Shown here: in pieces, positions 40,738-54,022 of the stretch
Layout of the letters: every line of letters begins with the position of its first letter
How positions within the stretch are numbered: the stretch's first letter is position 1
NCBI GenBank assembly: GCA_024305405.1
Contig: JAKNDB010000107.1
Span: 1,302,001 to 1,366,000 of the forward strand
Direction: 5' to 3'
Length of the DNA stretch: 64,000 nucleotides
From: Dirofilaria immitis
Lineage: Eukaryota; Nematoda; Chromadorea; Rhabditida; Onchocercidae
The notes under the pieces: generated by a model
Told to the model about the DNA's origin: nothing
Seen by the model: only the letters and a program-made list of their open reading frames with translations
Databases searched by the model: none
Program-made: the position numbers and the translations under genes

Positions 40738-43700
40738 ATGCCAGTGACTGTAAAGCCCCTTGACAGATATCATGCTGTCTATTGGATTATATTACTTAAT
40801 GGATTTGGCCTATTAATGCCATGGAATATGTGGGTTACTATTGCACCTGAGGTAAGTTTAAGTGTAAATTGATAGCATTGTTATAATTTCTTTACGATTT
40901 TTATCGCATATGTGCTACGCATATGAAAGGAAAACATTTTTTCTTTTTTTTTTCAACATAAAATTTTTGTAATACTATCGGATAGTAATAATCGACTTTT
41001 TCATTTTCTTAATGTATTGAAATGAACAAATTAATTGATCAAAAATAATTGAAAACAATAAGAAAATAGCGCTTTTTTCTTTAAAAAAAAATGAGATTTT
41101 TATAGTATTATATGGGATATAAATTAATCGAAGTGAATAGAAATGGAACAAAATATGCTCCATCCTATGCGCTTAATTTTCTTAGCTATTTGGTTGTTGC
41201 TTCAAATCTACCAAATTTTATACTTAATTTAATAAATTTATTCTTTACTTTCAAGTTGGTTTTTTTCTTTCTTTCATATAGTATGATATAATTTCATTTC
41301 ATTGTTTAAAATTGCTAAATTACATGAAACGTGACTAGATTAGTTAAATTAAATTGGGTGAAGTTATGAGTAAAAAGTTGGCAAGAATATTTCTATTTAA
41401 TGTTCCAGTGACATCACTTAGTTGAGTGCGTGTTTGGAAATAAACGAAAAGTCTCTAAGAATCTTCTTATTTTGGAATAAAAAAACTGAATCAACAAATT
41501 GCATTTTTAATGCCGTTTTTATTACAGAATTATCCAGAAAATTCATTTTCCATCAGTACTTAAAATGTACTCATATTATTATCAGAGATCAAACTTCCAA
41601 TAAACAGATTGAAATGTGTAAAATTGGACATTTCGACCACATTGATAGTAGCTTTGATGCAGAAATTAAAAGAGTTAAACGGAATGTAAAAAAGTAATAT
41701 AGCTGAAATTTGGAACTATGTATTTGATCACATATAGCCAAGTTATTGGTAAAAATGATTAATTGAAAAAGCTTGCAGAGGTAATCTTGAAAAACGAATT
41801 GGCTCTTCGCTTATGGTTATGGGATTGATTTGTTTAATCACACTTGCATTTACCATTATTGATACTTCAAACAGTGAATTATTAACTTTCAATTTTGCTT
41901 GCTCGCATATTCATATGATTCTAGCATCATTTTGAAAAAGAAAAATCAGATTACTTAGTTGATTATGCGGAATAGTCGGAGAATGCTTCAGGAAAACTGT
42001 ACTAATTAATTAATTATATGGATTTTAAAACCTTTACTGCGCATAATATTTTTTGCTTTAATTTCCCTATACTTTCCTTTATTTCAATAATAGAAATATC
42101 AATCGTTGTCATTAATAAATATATCAGAGTATATAATTAAATTGCTAATATTTCAATTCAAATCCGGAATTTTGTATTATTTACAATTACACTATCATTA
42201 GAAGTTGTATTGGCCAGAATATATAATTACAGTATTCTGGTTATTACGAGTTTTACAACATCCCCTATAATTTAATTATGTCCAAAAATTTAATCAATTT
42301 ATGAATAAAAATAAAAGATCGACTGAAATTGCAATTTTCATTATTGGCTTTAAGAATATATATAATTATTCATTTTCATACTAACAAAAAAATTTTTTAT
42401 AAATATAAAAGACAGTTATCTGAAATAATTGAGCAAACAATTGCCAAATTTTAGCTTTCATTCATGCATTATTCAATAATTAAATTACTGTCTTTTATAT
42501 TTGTAAAAAAATTCTCAATTAAAATTAAATTTAAAAAAATTTTTAAATTTAAATTTGATTTTTGAAAAATCAAAATTGCATACACATTCAATGCGATCTA
42601 TGAATTTTACATACTTAAAAATAAAACTCAATATCAGTTATTCTTTTCGGAAATAATTTACTAACCCATCTAACCGATTTATTCAAAAAACATAAATTAA
42701 ATTTTAATTAAATTTTCACTAAAATAACTACACTAATCAATTTTTTTCAGTGACTATGATGTTTTTCATTATAACAATTGTTACGGTAGTGATACAAAAT
42801 TCAGCATGTGGTATATATCAGAATTCGTTGTACGGTTTGATTGCAATTTTTCCACCACAATATACCAATGCTATTCTACTTGGCAGTAATCTTTGTGGTA
42901 CCTTTGTATCTATCATTAATGTCATCACACTTGTCGGTTAGTTCAATGCAAATTCACTAATCGAAGATTTATAAACAAAACAGAACATTATATTTATTAT
43001 CATCGTACATTATCATTGTCATCAATCATGAGGATTTAGTAAAGTTTGAATGATAACTAAGTTACATGTCGCAAACTTTTAAAGCTTGTTGATCATCAGG
43101 TATTTTCAGAATTCAGCCTTGTAATTCATTGCAGTTTTAATTTATCTTTATTGGATAAAAACTATTATTATTTACATTGGAATTTAAGGGACTTAAACGG
43201 CAACTCTATGTTGTTAAGGTTTTAAATAAACCCGACCATCAGATAATTCCAAGATTTTTTCTTGTGATTTATCGAAGCTGTAATTTACCCGATAAACTGG
43301 AATAGGAAAAATATATAGCTTTGATGGAAATTTTAATTTTGGTTTTATTATCTCAATTTTTAGCAACAAATAGTATTACAAGTGCTGCTTTCTTCTATTT
43401 CTTAATATCACTTTTTGGTAATTCTCGCATGTTTCGGCTCGTTATTTGTGCTTCTACGATTAGTAAGTGTTTAAAATATTATTTTATTATAGAAATTTTC
43501 AATTTAAAACTTAAATCTTTTCTTGACATTATTTTGATTTTGATTAAGTTTTGTTTCGACAGAAGGAATTCTGTCGAAAACGATCTTGATGATCGTTAGA
43601 ATTAATTGAATTTATTATAATCATTTCATTAAGATAGATCGGGAAGAAATAACAAATTCCATGTATTTAATACATTTTGTTATTATTGCAGGATTTCTAT

Positions 43701-46176
43701 AAATATTATATGGAAGAAGCAAATAAAAAATGGCAAAGAAAAAATATTTCATAGAAAATAATGATACAAATCAAATTGGATTAAAAATTAATAATTGTGA
43801 AATTAGCGAATATATAGATAGTTTAGACAATAATAACATTGATTTCTTGACAATAGATTTTCGGATGAAATTACGATTATATAGTAGAGTTTTTAAAAGG
43901 TCAGTTTATGTTACGATTAAATAATTCATAACTTACCTATTTAATTACTTGCAGTTCAAGAATACGTCATCAATCTTTGCATATTTTTATCTTTGTTAAA
44001 AGATTGACCGTATGATCATCACAGTGATCAAAAGATTATTGGTTTCGGTTTCATTTATCAACATTATATTTTAAAATTTTTATCTTGAGCAAAACTTCAA
44101 ATTTAAGCTAATCAATGCTGATATAGACTATTCGATTTTTTGAAAGACATTCATCATCATATCATTTATTATCACCATACGAACTAATTTCTTTGTTATT
44201 ATTTATTTCATTAATTTATCATATTATTTGATCTACTCTGATACATCATTTTATGTCGTGTTCTCAAGATAAGATTTATTTTGTTAAGTATGCCAAGATA
44301 GATATAGAGGGAGTTAAATGTCTAATTTATCCATTTATATCCATTTATTTGATCTTGTTGATTCTTTTTCTTGTTTATTTATTATATCACTTAGTCTATT
44401 TATTTCTCAAAATATGGCCAATGAAAAAAATGGAATGGATTAGTTCATTGATAGAAATTTCAATAAAACATTTACTTGTATATATATTTATTAAGATAAG
44501 GATCCAATGTTTTAATGTTTGGTTCACATTCGTTGTAACATTAGCTTTATTTCCAACAGTTGTGGCTGATGTGAAATATTATAGCGAAACTGGTGAATAT
44601 GACTTTTTCATACCGGGTAAATATTATCAATTCTATCACTGATAAATTTGACTTCAGCAGATTTTGAAAATGCAAGAATGCGAATTATAATCTTTACATA
44701 ATAAACCGATTAAATTATGATTAGGTCAAATCATTATTTAATAGATAACGATTTTGATGATCAATTCTTGATGCAATTGATCTCTCGTTTTGTAAATATC
44801 TTCGCAATGAAATGTCAAGATAATCATAAATGATCTAATTAACTATCATATCATTTATCATTCATAAATAATCTATTCAATTAAGTATACACGATTAAGT
44901 GTTTCTTATTAACTTATCTACTAAAGAAATAAATTATTTTTGCATATTTTCAGAAAAGTTATTTACTCCAGTGACTGCATATCTTTTTGCAATTGTTTCA
45001 TTTTTTTGGATCATTTTTGGCAAATTTTATCCAATGGGTATTTTCATTTGCTCTTTTTTTGTTTATTTCAAATAATTTCAAGAATTTTCAAAAATAATTA
45101 AATTTAGAAGGAATAAAAAAATGAAATTTTAAAATTATAATTTATTAAAAATTTTTAGCCTAAACCAAAATGGCTTATTGTACCTGTTATTGCACAGGTA
45201 ATTTCTATCCCACTAATGCTATCATGTAATTTTCGACCATTACAACGAACATGGGGAGTATTAATTCATAATACATGGATTTATATTGCAATTAGTTGTA
45301 CAATGTCAATATGTTGCGGATATTTTAGCGCCTTAGGCTTAATGTATGCACCGAAGTAAGTCCAATTTTTTAAACAATTTTTTTTCTTCTTATGGCCAAA
45401 TGTGATAGCAATTTATATGAGTGATAAAATGCTGCCATTTTGTTTGCAAAATATAGCTTAATTTTATTTCATCCTAAATATGTTTATTTTTTAAATTATC
45501 ATTAACAGTTTTTATCAGTGTTACTATCAAATATCATTGATAAAACTTAATGTATTTCTATAGTAAAACATTAATAAAATATTATGAACATATTTTGAAG
45601 AATTAAAATTTATAAAATTTAACTAATATATCAATTGTTAAATTTAGACAGGTAGAAGCATCAAAATCAACAATTGCTGGAATGATTGCAGCATTCTTTC
45701 TTATATTTGGTTTGCTCTTTTATTAATCCTTTTATTTAAAAAAAAACTTATTTTAATTATTTAAATTTTCAGCTAATATATAGGTATATGATAAGTTAAT
45801 ATATATATATGATAAGCTAATATATATACATATATATGATAAGATTTTTCGAATTATTTGAAATTAAAGTTTTAAAACTGAGCAAACTGTTTGTAAGAAT
45901 ATTTATCAGAAGGAATTATATCCATATTGACAATCAGAATGCCTAAAATATATATAATATACAGTTAGATTCGAATTGATAAAATATGAAACGAATTAAT
46001 AATTAAAATATATATTTGATAAATATTTTCAATCTGATAAAACTTCAATCTTGAAATTTCAAGAATTACCTTAATCTCAATATTATTTTTTAGGTGTAGC
46101 ATGTGGTACATTGCTTACTTTTGTTATAATATGGTTTATCGATTGCCTTGGACCACTTCAGCCTAGAAAATTCTGA
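40738..46176 (+). CDS. Equilibrative nucleoside transporter (ENT, SLC29 family)
   Basis: Eleven-helix carrier moving nucleosides down their gradient, at the plasma or an internal membrane. Exons: 40738-40851, 41106-41254, 41779-41873, 42751-42936, 43364-43462, 43692-43899, 44501-44616, 44954-45037, 45159-45355, 45648-45709 and 46094-46176; about 463 residues, normal for the family. Helix 1 carries the ENT signature LLMPWNMW, helix 5 has NSACGIYQNSLYGL and IFPPQYTNAILLG, a polar central loop lies in exon 6, helix 7 follows with FNVWFTFVVTLALFPTVVADV, and later CGYFSALGLMYAPK precedes the last two helices. All eleven exons join in phase if three one-base errors are allowed: an extra G at 43417-43418, a missing A in 43725-43730 and an extra T in 45001-45007. 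It ends in a short polar tail whose stop codon falls in a 63-bp tandem repeat. The start is the first Met; a possible trans-splice acceptor (AACTTCAG) lies near 40655. Confidence 0.94.
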
Positions 46177-46312
46177 AAAAAAGCCAGAGCCATATACTTC
46201 TTTGATTAGCTTTAGTCATTTTAGCCTAGAAAATTCTGAAAAAAGGCCAAAACTACATACTTCATTGATTGGCTTTAGTCATTTCAGCCTAGAAAATTCT
46301 AAAAAAAAGCCA
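46155..46312. repeat. 63-bp tandem repeat spanning the transporter stop codon
   Basis: The word GCCTAGAAAATTCT recurs at 46161, 46224 and 46287, 63 bases apart. The first copy includes the last codons and stop of the transporter gene, so the coding end was part of the duplicated unit or arose within it. Confidence 0.9.
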
Positions 46313-47920
46313 AAATGCTAGTTGTGATCGTAATTGTAGTTATAATAAATTTGATTAAACAAACTAGGATTATGCTAACAGTTCTTTATAATTTTTCTTG
46401 ATCAAATTTATCACAATTATTTTATTTGGTCAAATTTATCATGATCGCATATTTTCTTTAATCAAATTGATCACAATTTAAGTATTTAATTTCTCATATA
46501 TTTTCCATTATTTGATTATAATTTTTTTGATATTTATATTGGTAGAAAAAAAGAAGCATTTTTCTTCCTAGCCTATTCTCTATTCTCCTTTTTCAAATTC
46601 AGATTCTCTATTCTCTATTGATAATAATTTTTGATCGATTTTAATTTTGTTATGCCTTAATTGTTCCTGTAAAATGCCTAATAGTCAATTAACAATAAAA
46701 TATTTTTATTAGTTGTAAAACAACAAAATAATAATTATTAAAAGAAAAAGAAAGATTAGAGGAAAATTAAGTTTATATATAATAGTCATTTTTAAAAGAA
46801 AAATCCATATATGACTCATCCTGAATAATTTCACAATCCAAAATATCAAATTAAATCATAAAATTATCATTCGATAAAAAATGAATTGTTATCAATTAAC
46901 AATAACTTGTCAATTTTACATAGTAAAATAAAACTATTCGTTTATGCTACATCTATATATCCGTAACATTTTCTTAAACTATTTCGGAATTAAACCACTT
47001 TTGAAATCATGCAGAATTAGTCAGCCATCAAGTCAATTTAAACGTGACTCTCGACAATTCGAAATATTCAATTCATCGTTTAATTTCTCTTTTAGTCATT
47101 CTAGGGATTTCAGCATACGTTGCATGCAACACAACTATAAATTTCTAATTTGATGGAGGCGGAAGTTTTTGGAGGGAAATATATTGATAGTTTGATAGGG
47201 AAATCTTGACATGATTTAACCCTAACCTTAGGTAAGGTATCATAAGGATAAGAGAGCTAGTGATCTTGGAAGTCTCATATCACCTCTGATTGTATTAGGA
47301 ACAGAAAACTGATAACTTTTATCAGAATTGAGATGAAATAAGGGCTTGATTATATTTGAAGTAAGGTGAAGATAGATGGAGAATAAGAGAATTCCGATCT
47401 TGAAATGACATTGAACAAATTTTTAAAAAAATTGGGAAAATAATTGGTTTAAGAAAGACGATAAAGTTAGTGACAAATATGACATCGACCTAATTTTCCT
47501 TAATATATAACTTTTTTAATGAATGATTGTCCATCGTTTCAATCAGTAATGTCTTTAGAAATTAGAATAAATTTTGGCATAACGTGATATTTTTTGGAGC
47601 ATTGTAACGTGAAATTTTTTCTGGATAATTCAAGAGGTAAGCAATATTTGGTTAACAAAAGTTAACGAAGTTAAGTAAGTTAAGTCAAAGTTAAGTTTTT
47701 CTGTTTTGTTAAGTTAAAGTTAAGTAGTTTTCTATTTATATATTTTTTCAATAATTTTTAATAATTTTAATTTCTTAAATAATTTTCTAAAGTTATCATT
47801 TATTCTGAATTATTACATATATTTACAGTCTGATTGTATGATTATTTCTGTGCTATCATTTCTTTTATTTTTTTCAGAAATTTTAGGTTAATTCGAAAAC
47901 TACTTAATAATCGAGCTATA
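46177..47920. other. Intergenic region between the transporter and the Spindly gene
   Basis: No supported gene. 47150-47340 is less AT-rich (AACCCTAACC, GAACAGAAAACTG) and might be an old insertion. 47655-47715 repeats the word GTTAAG several times. A T-rich tract ending TTTTTTTCAG at about 47879 precedes the next start codon. Confidence 0.45.
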
Positions 47921-50900
47921 ATGGAAGCTGAAATTGAAGAACTCAAGTAAAGTTACCTTGTAGATTTTCGTCTAATCGTAGTACATGTAAGACTACAAAT
48001 CTAAATTACCATAGATTCATTCTTAGCAACATCTTATTAATTTTTGTGAGACGTTAGATAAGAAAGTTATAAGAAATGCTTTATTAGATCTTCATGAGAC
48101 TTCAAATATAAAGATACATCAATGATTGACAGTTTATACTAATTTTGCAGCATAAGTAACATTTCTTCGCATGCAGCATGATTCCAATATCGTATCTAAG
48201 CGTAAGCGCATAATCTTTAATTTCAAAATTTATAATGCATTTTATATACAACAAATATGGTTTCTGCATATTTTTACATAAATGAATCATTTCTTATAGA
48301 TCGAAATTGAAAGAATCGGAATCAAAACAAATAGCCATTGCGCAATTGGCTAAAGAGATATTGGAGAAAGATAAGGATAAGGATCAACGTCTTTCTACGC
48401 TTGGTGAAGAAAATCTTCAGCAATCTAGAGTATCTTTGTGTTTGCTTCGAATTTTTTTCATATCCTAAAATCTGTTTGAGATATTTTATTTGCTTACATT
48501 TGTATTTCATTTATATCATCATTTTCATCATTGTTATACAGCTTTTAAAGCAGTAGAACTCTGATTGCATATGTTTAGATGGTTAAATTATTGTCATCTA
48601 AATAATTCATTGCATTGGAAATTATTGAATTAATTGTCGATCACCGAACTATAATTTCAGGATATTTCTCGGTTACAAGCGCTGTTAAAAACTCGTGATG
48701 AATATTTGGCTGATACTGAAAGTGAAGTGACAAAACTTCGTAATGAAATCATTGAGATAAATGGTACGAAAGCGCTTATTTGCTCGAACTCGAACAAAAA
48801 TTATCTTCTCTTCGTTCAGAGGTTACTGTATATTTAGAATGAAAATACTTTTCGTTTTATCTTCTCTTTTTCTAATCATTGCGAACTTTTTTATGTAGTG
48901 GTCACTTCAACACTACGATATTTTGAGTGTTGATATATTTTACTTGTAATATATTCCCATCCATTTATTTGATTAAGGAAATCGCTACTACTAATTCTCT
49001 CACTCTCGTATTTTTATTTATTTTTTCAAATTAATGTTCTTTAGTTGCTTTTCGTAGATATGAATGTTCATATCCTTTTTGATTGTAATTTCACTTCATA
49101 TGGTTTTGTGACTTCGAACTTTTTCAACTTTTTTATGTTTATTTTAATTTTTCACAAATATTTTAAATTCTTGATTTCAAAAACTATGTAAGATGTGAAA
49201 TATTGAAACTGAAGTAGAAACTTTTCAAATAGTCATCTTTAGATAAATGAGAAAAATAGCATACTATTTGATCAAGAACAAGAAATACAAGAATTGAAAA
49301 AGACATTGATATGGAAAGAACGGGAATTAGAAAAAGAATCACAAAAACCTGAGATATTGGTCAGTCAAGTGCGAGACAGTTTATCGGATTCTGAACGAGC
49401 GAAATTGAATGGGAAAATGGTTAGTTTTCTGTTCGAGCGAATGCTTTTTTAGTACGTAAAAAATGTAAGTATCGAATATTCATTTTTACATTAAATTGTT
49501 AACTTTCTTTGATTTTGTTCAGGCAGAGTTGGAGTTAGAAAGAAATTTGATGTTGGATGAAATTTCACAACTACAAGATAAAATAGTTATGGCTGATCGA
49601 AATTTAGACAATGAACGCAATCACGTTGAGGAGCTTTCAATGATATGTAATGGTTATAGACATGATGTCGAGGTTTATATTTCACTCTTTTATTTTAAAA
49701 TTGCTTTTCCTACTTTGATTTTGTTTAAACAATTTGTAGTAAACAATCGTTACATCTTTTGACACATCTTATTTCAAAAATAATTTAAAGGAATTAAAGA
49801 AACAATGTAATGAGTTAACTTCCGAACTAGATGAATATCGCAGTAAAACAAAGATTGCAAGGAAAGGAAACTCAATGTTTTTTGAAGTGAGTTAAATTTG
49901 CCATTTCATTTCTGAAAAGGAAAGATTTTTATGTCATTTTCATTTCAAGTTTTTAGAGATGGAATTGGGATTATTATTTTTATGAGTTTTCCAGTTACAT
50001 AGTACTATTGTTGTTATTGCTATTTTAGGCTTCGTTTTTAGTTTGTTGATGAAAGGGTCAAATTGGAAAAAGATCTCCTGAAATTGAAATGCCAAAATGA
50101 TTTTTTGTCCAGTCAAAAAGAAGTATATGAGCTGGAATTAAACGAGTTGAGACACGAACTGATGCTTGCATTAACTTTACGTAATGACGAAGGAACTGTT
50201 GTTGGTAAACGATTATTTAATAATATATGAATTGATCGTTTGATAAAAGATTTCTTTAAGGTAGGAGAGCTGCCTGGGTTTTTATTTGATACTCCTGAAA
50301 AAAGTAGGTTGTTTTTCTTGCATGCTAGAATTTCGCGGTTTTTGATTGTCGTAAAAAGTTGTAATGTTGTACATTTTCATAAGTATAAAATCAAATATTT
50401 GTCGTGTTGTTGTTTTCTAATGCAAATAAAAATTGTATTTCTTCAGTAGATATTGGTCCGATATGTGTGTTGTGAGGTTTTATTGTTCATTTTTGTCCTA
50501 ATTTTATGATTTATTTAAGGCAGTGATACGTTGCAACTGGAAATTTCTCGCTTGCGCACTGAATTGACGACGCTGAATGCCAAATTACTTGAGAAATGTA
50601 AGGAAGATATGCAAATTGAGCCAGGGATTGTTTCAAATACTTCTAAAGTGGTTAATATGAAAGAATATGCTTTCAATAATTTGAAGTTAGTTTTCTATTA
50701 TCCTTTCTTTCTCTATTTATAACTAAATTTTAAAAAATCCAGAACGAAAAAGCATGAAAAAATAATTTAATTGAGTTTAAATTCCATAGCAGATTGAAGT
50801 AGGTTAGCAGGGATACAAAATTCACTCTCACTAACCATGTTTTATGCTTTCGCTTTAGCTGGAATTAATCCTAAATTAAAACTAATATATCAAGATCGTG

Positions 50901-53075
50901 ACTGATAACACAAGCAGTTAACTTTCTAAAATTAAATTTCTCGTAAATGTCATAAATCATAAATGCCAATAAATTCATATTTTGATAATCCCATTAACTC
51001 TATTATAGAGAAGAGGTGAAAATGTTAACTCTAAAACTGAGCAGAGCAGAGAAAGAACGCATGGAATATTTTGATAAATTTCGAGAGTCTGAGAATCGAT
51101 ATTCAGAAGAATGTAGACGTTCTCGAAAATTGTTAAATGAAGTGGAACGTTTGAAAAGACGGCTTATGATGGAACAGGAGAAAAATTTTAATAAAGCATT
51201 CACTAATGCATTCGAACCTTCAAAAAGTTCTTGCTTTTTTTTGGAATAATCCAAACAGAATTCTGATTAATTAAGTTTACATACATCCCAATTTTTGATC
51301 CTTTGGCAAGGCCGCTTATTTTACTTTTAAATATATCGGATCATTGGAAAATGGGGAGCTCTAAGCAATAGTGTTCTTCTGTCATTATCTCTAAGTCATA
51401 ATTGCCCTTTACTTTGACTTCTTAATGATTTATTAGATTTCATTTTTATTGTATGAATTACTTTATTGCTGCTCTTCTTTATTTAATTTAATATTGTTGT
51501 AATTTAGAAATTCTTTCGGAAAAAATTACTGACTTCAATGAAAAAATTGCTAATATCAATCAAATTGATGCAAATGATCCAACTATCAGTGAAATGCAAA
51601 GCTCATTAATGCTATCGAACTGCTCTTCGTCATCTACCAGACAGTCACTGAAGGAAGGAGAAAATGTTGCAACTGGTATTTTATTGCTTTAGTTTTATAA
51701 GTTTTTGACGAATGGAAATACCATATTACAGTTCCCATCAATTTATTGATTTACTACTTTAAATCACCAGATGTACCTTAATTATTCTATACAATAATAA
51801 TCCTGTTAATCCCCTGGTATCTGATTGGATATAAATTCTGCATGCACAAAATACATATTTTGAGCGAAAAAATAAAAATCTATTTCCTTCTTACTATTTA
51901 ATGTTCGTTTTATGGAAATATCACAATTAATAAAAAAAAGCGATATTTCCATCAGTCTTTAATGTTACTTTTAAATCTTTGATGATAAATATTTTTATAT
52001 TGGAAAAACTCATATATCTTCTGAATGAGCTTGTGCTTGTTAATTTATATAAGCGTTCAATTGTTAAGTAAATAGCCTCATAAAATGCTTATATTTCTTT
52101 CGGTAATGCCGATAAAGTAAAGCGAATTTAATCTCACTTCAATTACTTTCAAGAAGCAGAGACAACACCCACTGAATCAACATCTGGTATTGATCAAAAT
52201 GAGGCACCACTGTTACTGTCAGAGCTAAGATCACAGTCAAATACGAATGATAAGGAAATGCCTGTTGAAAAACGACTGAAATTTCAGGTACTAATCAGCA
52301 TATTTATTGATTAAAATATTACAGAAATTTGAATCTTTTAGAACGCCAAGAGCTGAACAGTAATTCGCTTGAAGGAAAAAATTTTAGTATTCAGTTATGT
52401 TCTAGCTTATGTTTCTTTATCTAACGCATAAACTTTTTAGGGAAATAACTTTTTACAGTATCCCGATACTTATGTAAAATAATTCTTTTATCATAACTTT
52501 ACAATTTTTATATGAAACTTATTGCTTGTTATCTTCTTAATCTATCTATTATAATTGGAAACAAATTGAACAGTTAACTTTTGAAGTTTTGCTTTCCATA
52601 TATATAAGTTACATGTTTCCTTTTTCTGAGACTTTTTTAGTTGTCAAACAAAGGATTTAATCAACCAGTGACGAATCGAACAAATAGTGTATATCCGAGA
52701 AGACCAAAACCAAAAAGAAAAATAATCAGAAGGGTTTGTTTGAATTTATATAAGAATTGTTTTTGATTTAATTTAATTTACGAAAGAATAAGTCATGTTA
52801 ATGTAAATTGGTATATTTCACCGTTCTAACAATTCATTTTATAATTCTGTCACACAAAATATTCGTGAGATAAATAATGCTTTATATCACTTTAATAAAA
52901 ATAAGATTTCGATTTTGTCGAAATATGGCTATTGGTTCGCTTTTATTTCGCAAATAATTTTTTTTTTCGTTTCGGAGTATTATATTAGTAACAAACATAT
53001 GTTGAATAATTTATAGTTAAGTTCATATAACAACTGTCATCAAGTTTTCAGGTGTGCGAAGCTGGTCATTTATGA
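47921..53075 (+). CDS. spdl-1: Spindly homologue, dynein adaptor of the kinetochore
   Basis: Coiled-coil adaptor that recruits dynein/dynactin to kinetochores through the RZZ complex. Exons: 47921-47946, 48300-48429, 48661-48821, 49243-49419, 49523-49672, 49791-49886, 50042-50204, 50520-50685, 51009-51226, 51508-51675, 52154-52287, 52641-52733 and 53052-53075; about 568 residues (human 605). It opens MEAEIEELKSKLKESES like human Spindly (MEADI...RCRLKEAEEE), with a CC1-box-like segment at residues 20-31 (IAIAQLAKEILE). The Spindly box is at about 240-247 (KGNSMFFE; human KGNSLFAE) and is followed by DERVKLEKDL. Heptad-rich, charged sequence runs to about residue 420, then a Ser/Thr-rich tail and a basic end (RRPKPKRK). 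All junctions are in phase if one A is missing next to 48766. The last 24-base exon is tentative; reading on past 52733 gives an alternative stop near 52769. Neither end has a farnesylation CaaX box. Confidence 0.88.
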
Positions 53076-54022
53076 AAATGGAAATGAATTTTTGGTATGG
53101 TTTATTCTGCAAAACCATATTTTAGAAATCTTTACTATTCACAGTGCTTCTGCAATTTGCTCATTTTATAGTGATTCTATAACTAACTGGCTTGAAATTA
53201 TTTTTGCAGATAGAAGCAATATTTAATTTTATGGTGAGATTTTGTTTGAATAGATTTCTTCTCTTACAAATTATGGAAAAAGATTTTAATTTAACCTCAT
53301 TTATATTTGTATTCCTTTCTCCTAATCGTCGTATTTTCAAATTTTGGTGAATATTTATTATATTTGTAAATATATTTCATTACAGTCCTATTCTTTCTAC
53401 TCTCTTTCTTCCCTAACTATAATACTATTAATATCATTCCATTATTGCGATCTGATTTTTTTGATAAATCCTTTACTGCTTCGCTGTAACTTGTATCTCA
53501 GTACATTTTATTATGCCATTAAATAGATGAAATAAAATATTCGACATTCCTATTTTTCTATGATTGTTTTCCGAGGTTTCATAGCTATTCAGCATCTATT
53601 TTTCAAGAAAAAAATATGCCAAGCATTTTGAAGAAGTTTGGAAATAAATGCTTTTCTCTTTGCAAAATATGTTTTTTTGACTGTTTTAACAAAAAGATGG
53701 AGTCTTGCGACATCATCATCTTTCTTGCTTAGTTATGTTAGCAACGGATGTGTAATAGTTTTATATAGTAGTGTAATATGTAATTTCTGAAGAGAGGAGA
53801 TACTGACGTGCGGTAGTGAATATTGTGTTTCAATACTTAATATAAAATTCTGTAATGATTAGCGATAAGCATGCGTTGACTTTTTAATATTTTTACAGGA
53901 AGGAAAATATTACTGTTTCCGTATTTCGACATAGTCAGTGTTAATTGAAAAAAGAAAAATGATTATTTACAGGTAAATAACCTAATAGAAAATAGAAGAA
54001 GGAGACAATCGTAGACATTGTA
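53076..54022. other. Intergenic region between Spindly and eIF2A genes
   Basis: No supported gene. A TTTACAG acceptor at about 53966-53972, some 50 bases before the eIF2A start codon, may be its trans-splice site. Confidence 0.45.

Noticed and set aside
47150..47360. Possible gene or element in a less AT-rich patch
   Set aside because: No open frame, repeat ends or pol III boxes were seen; kept only as a note in the intergenic entry.
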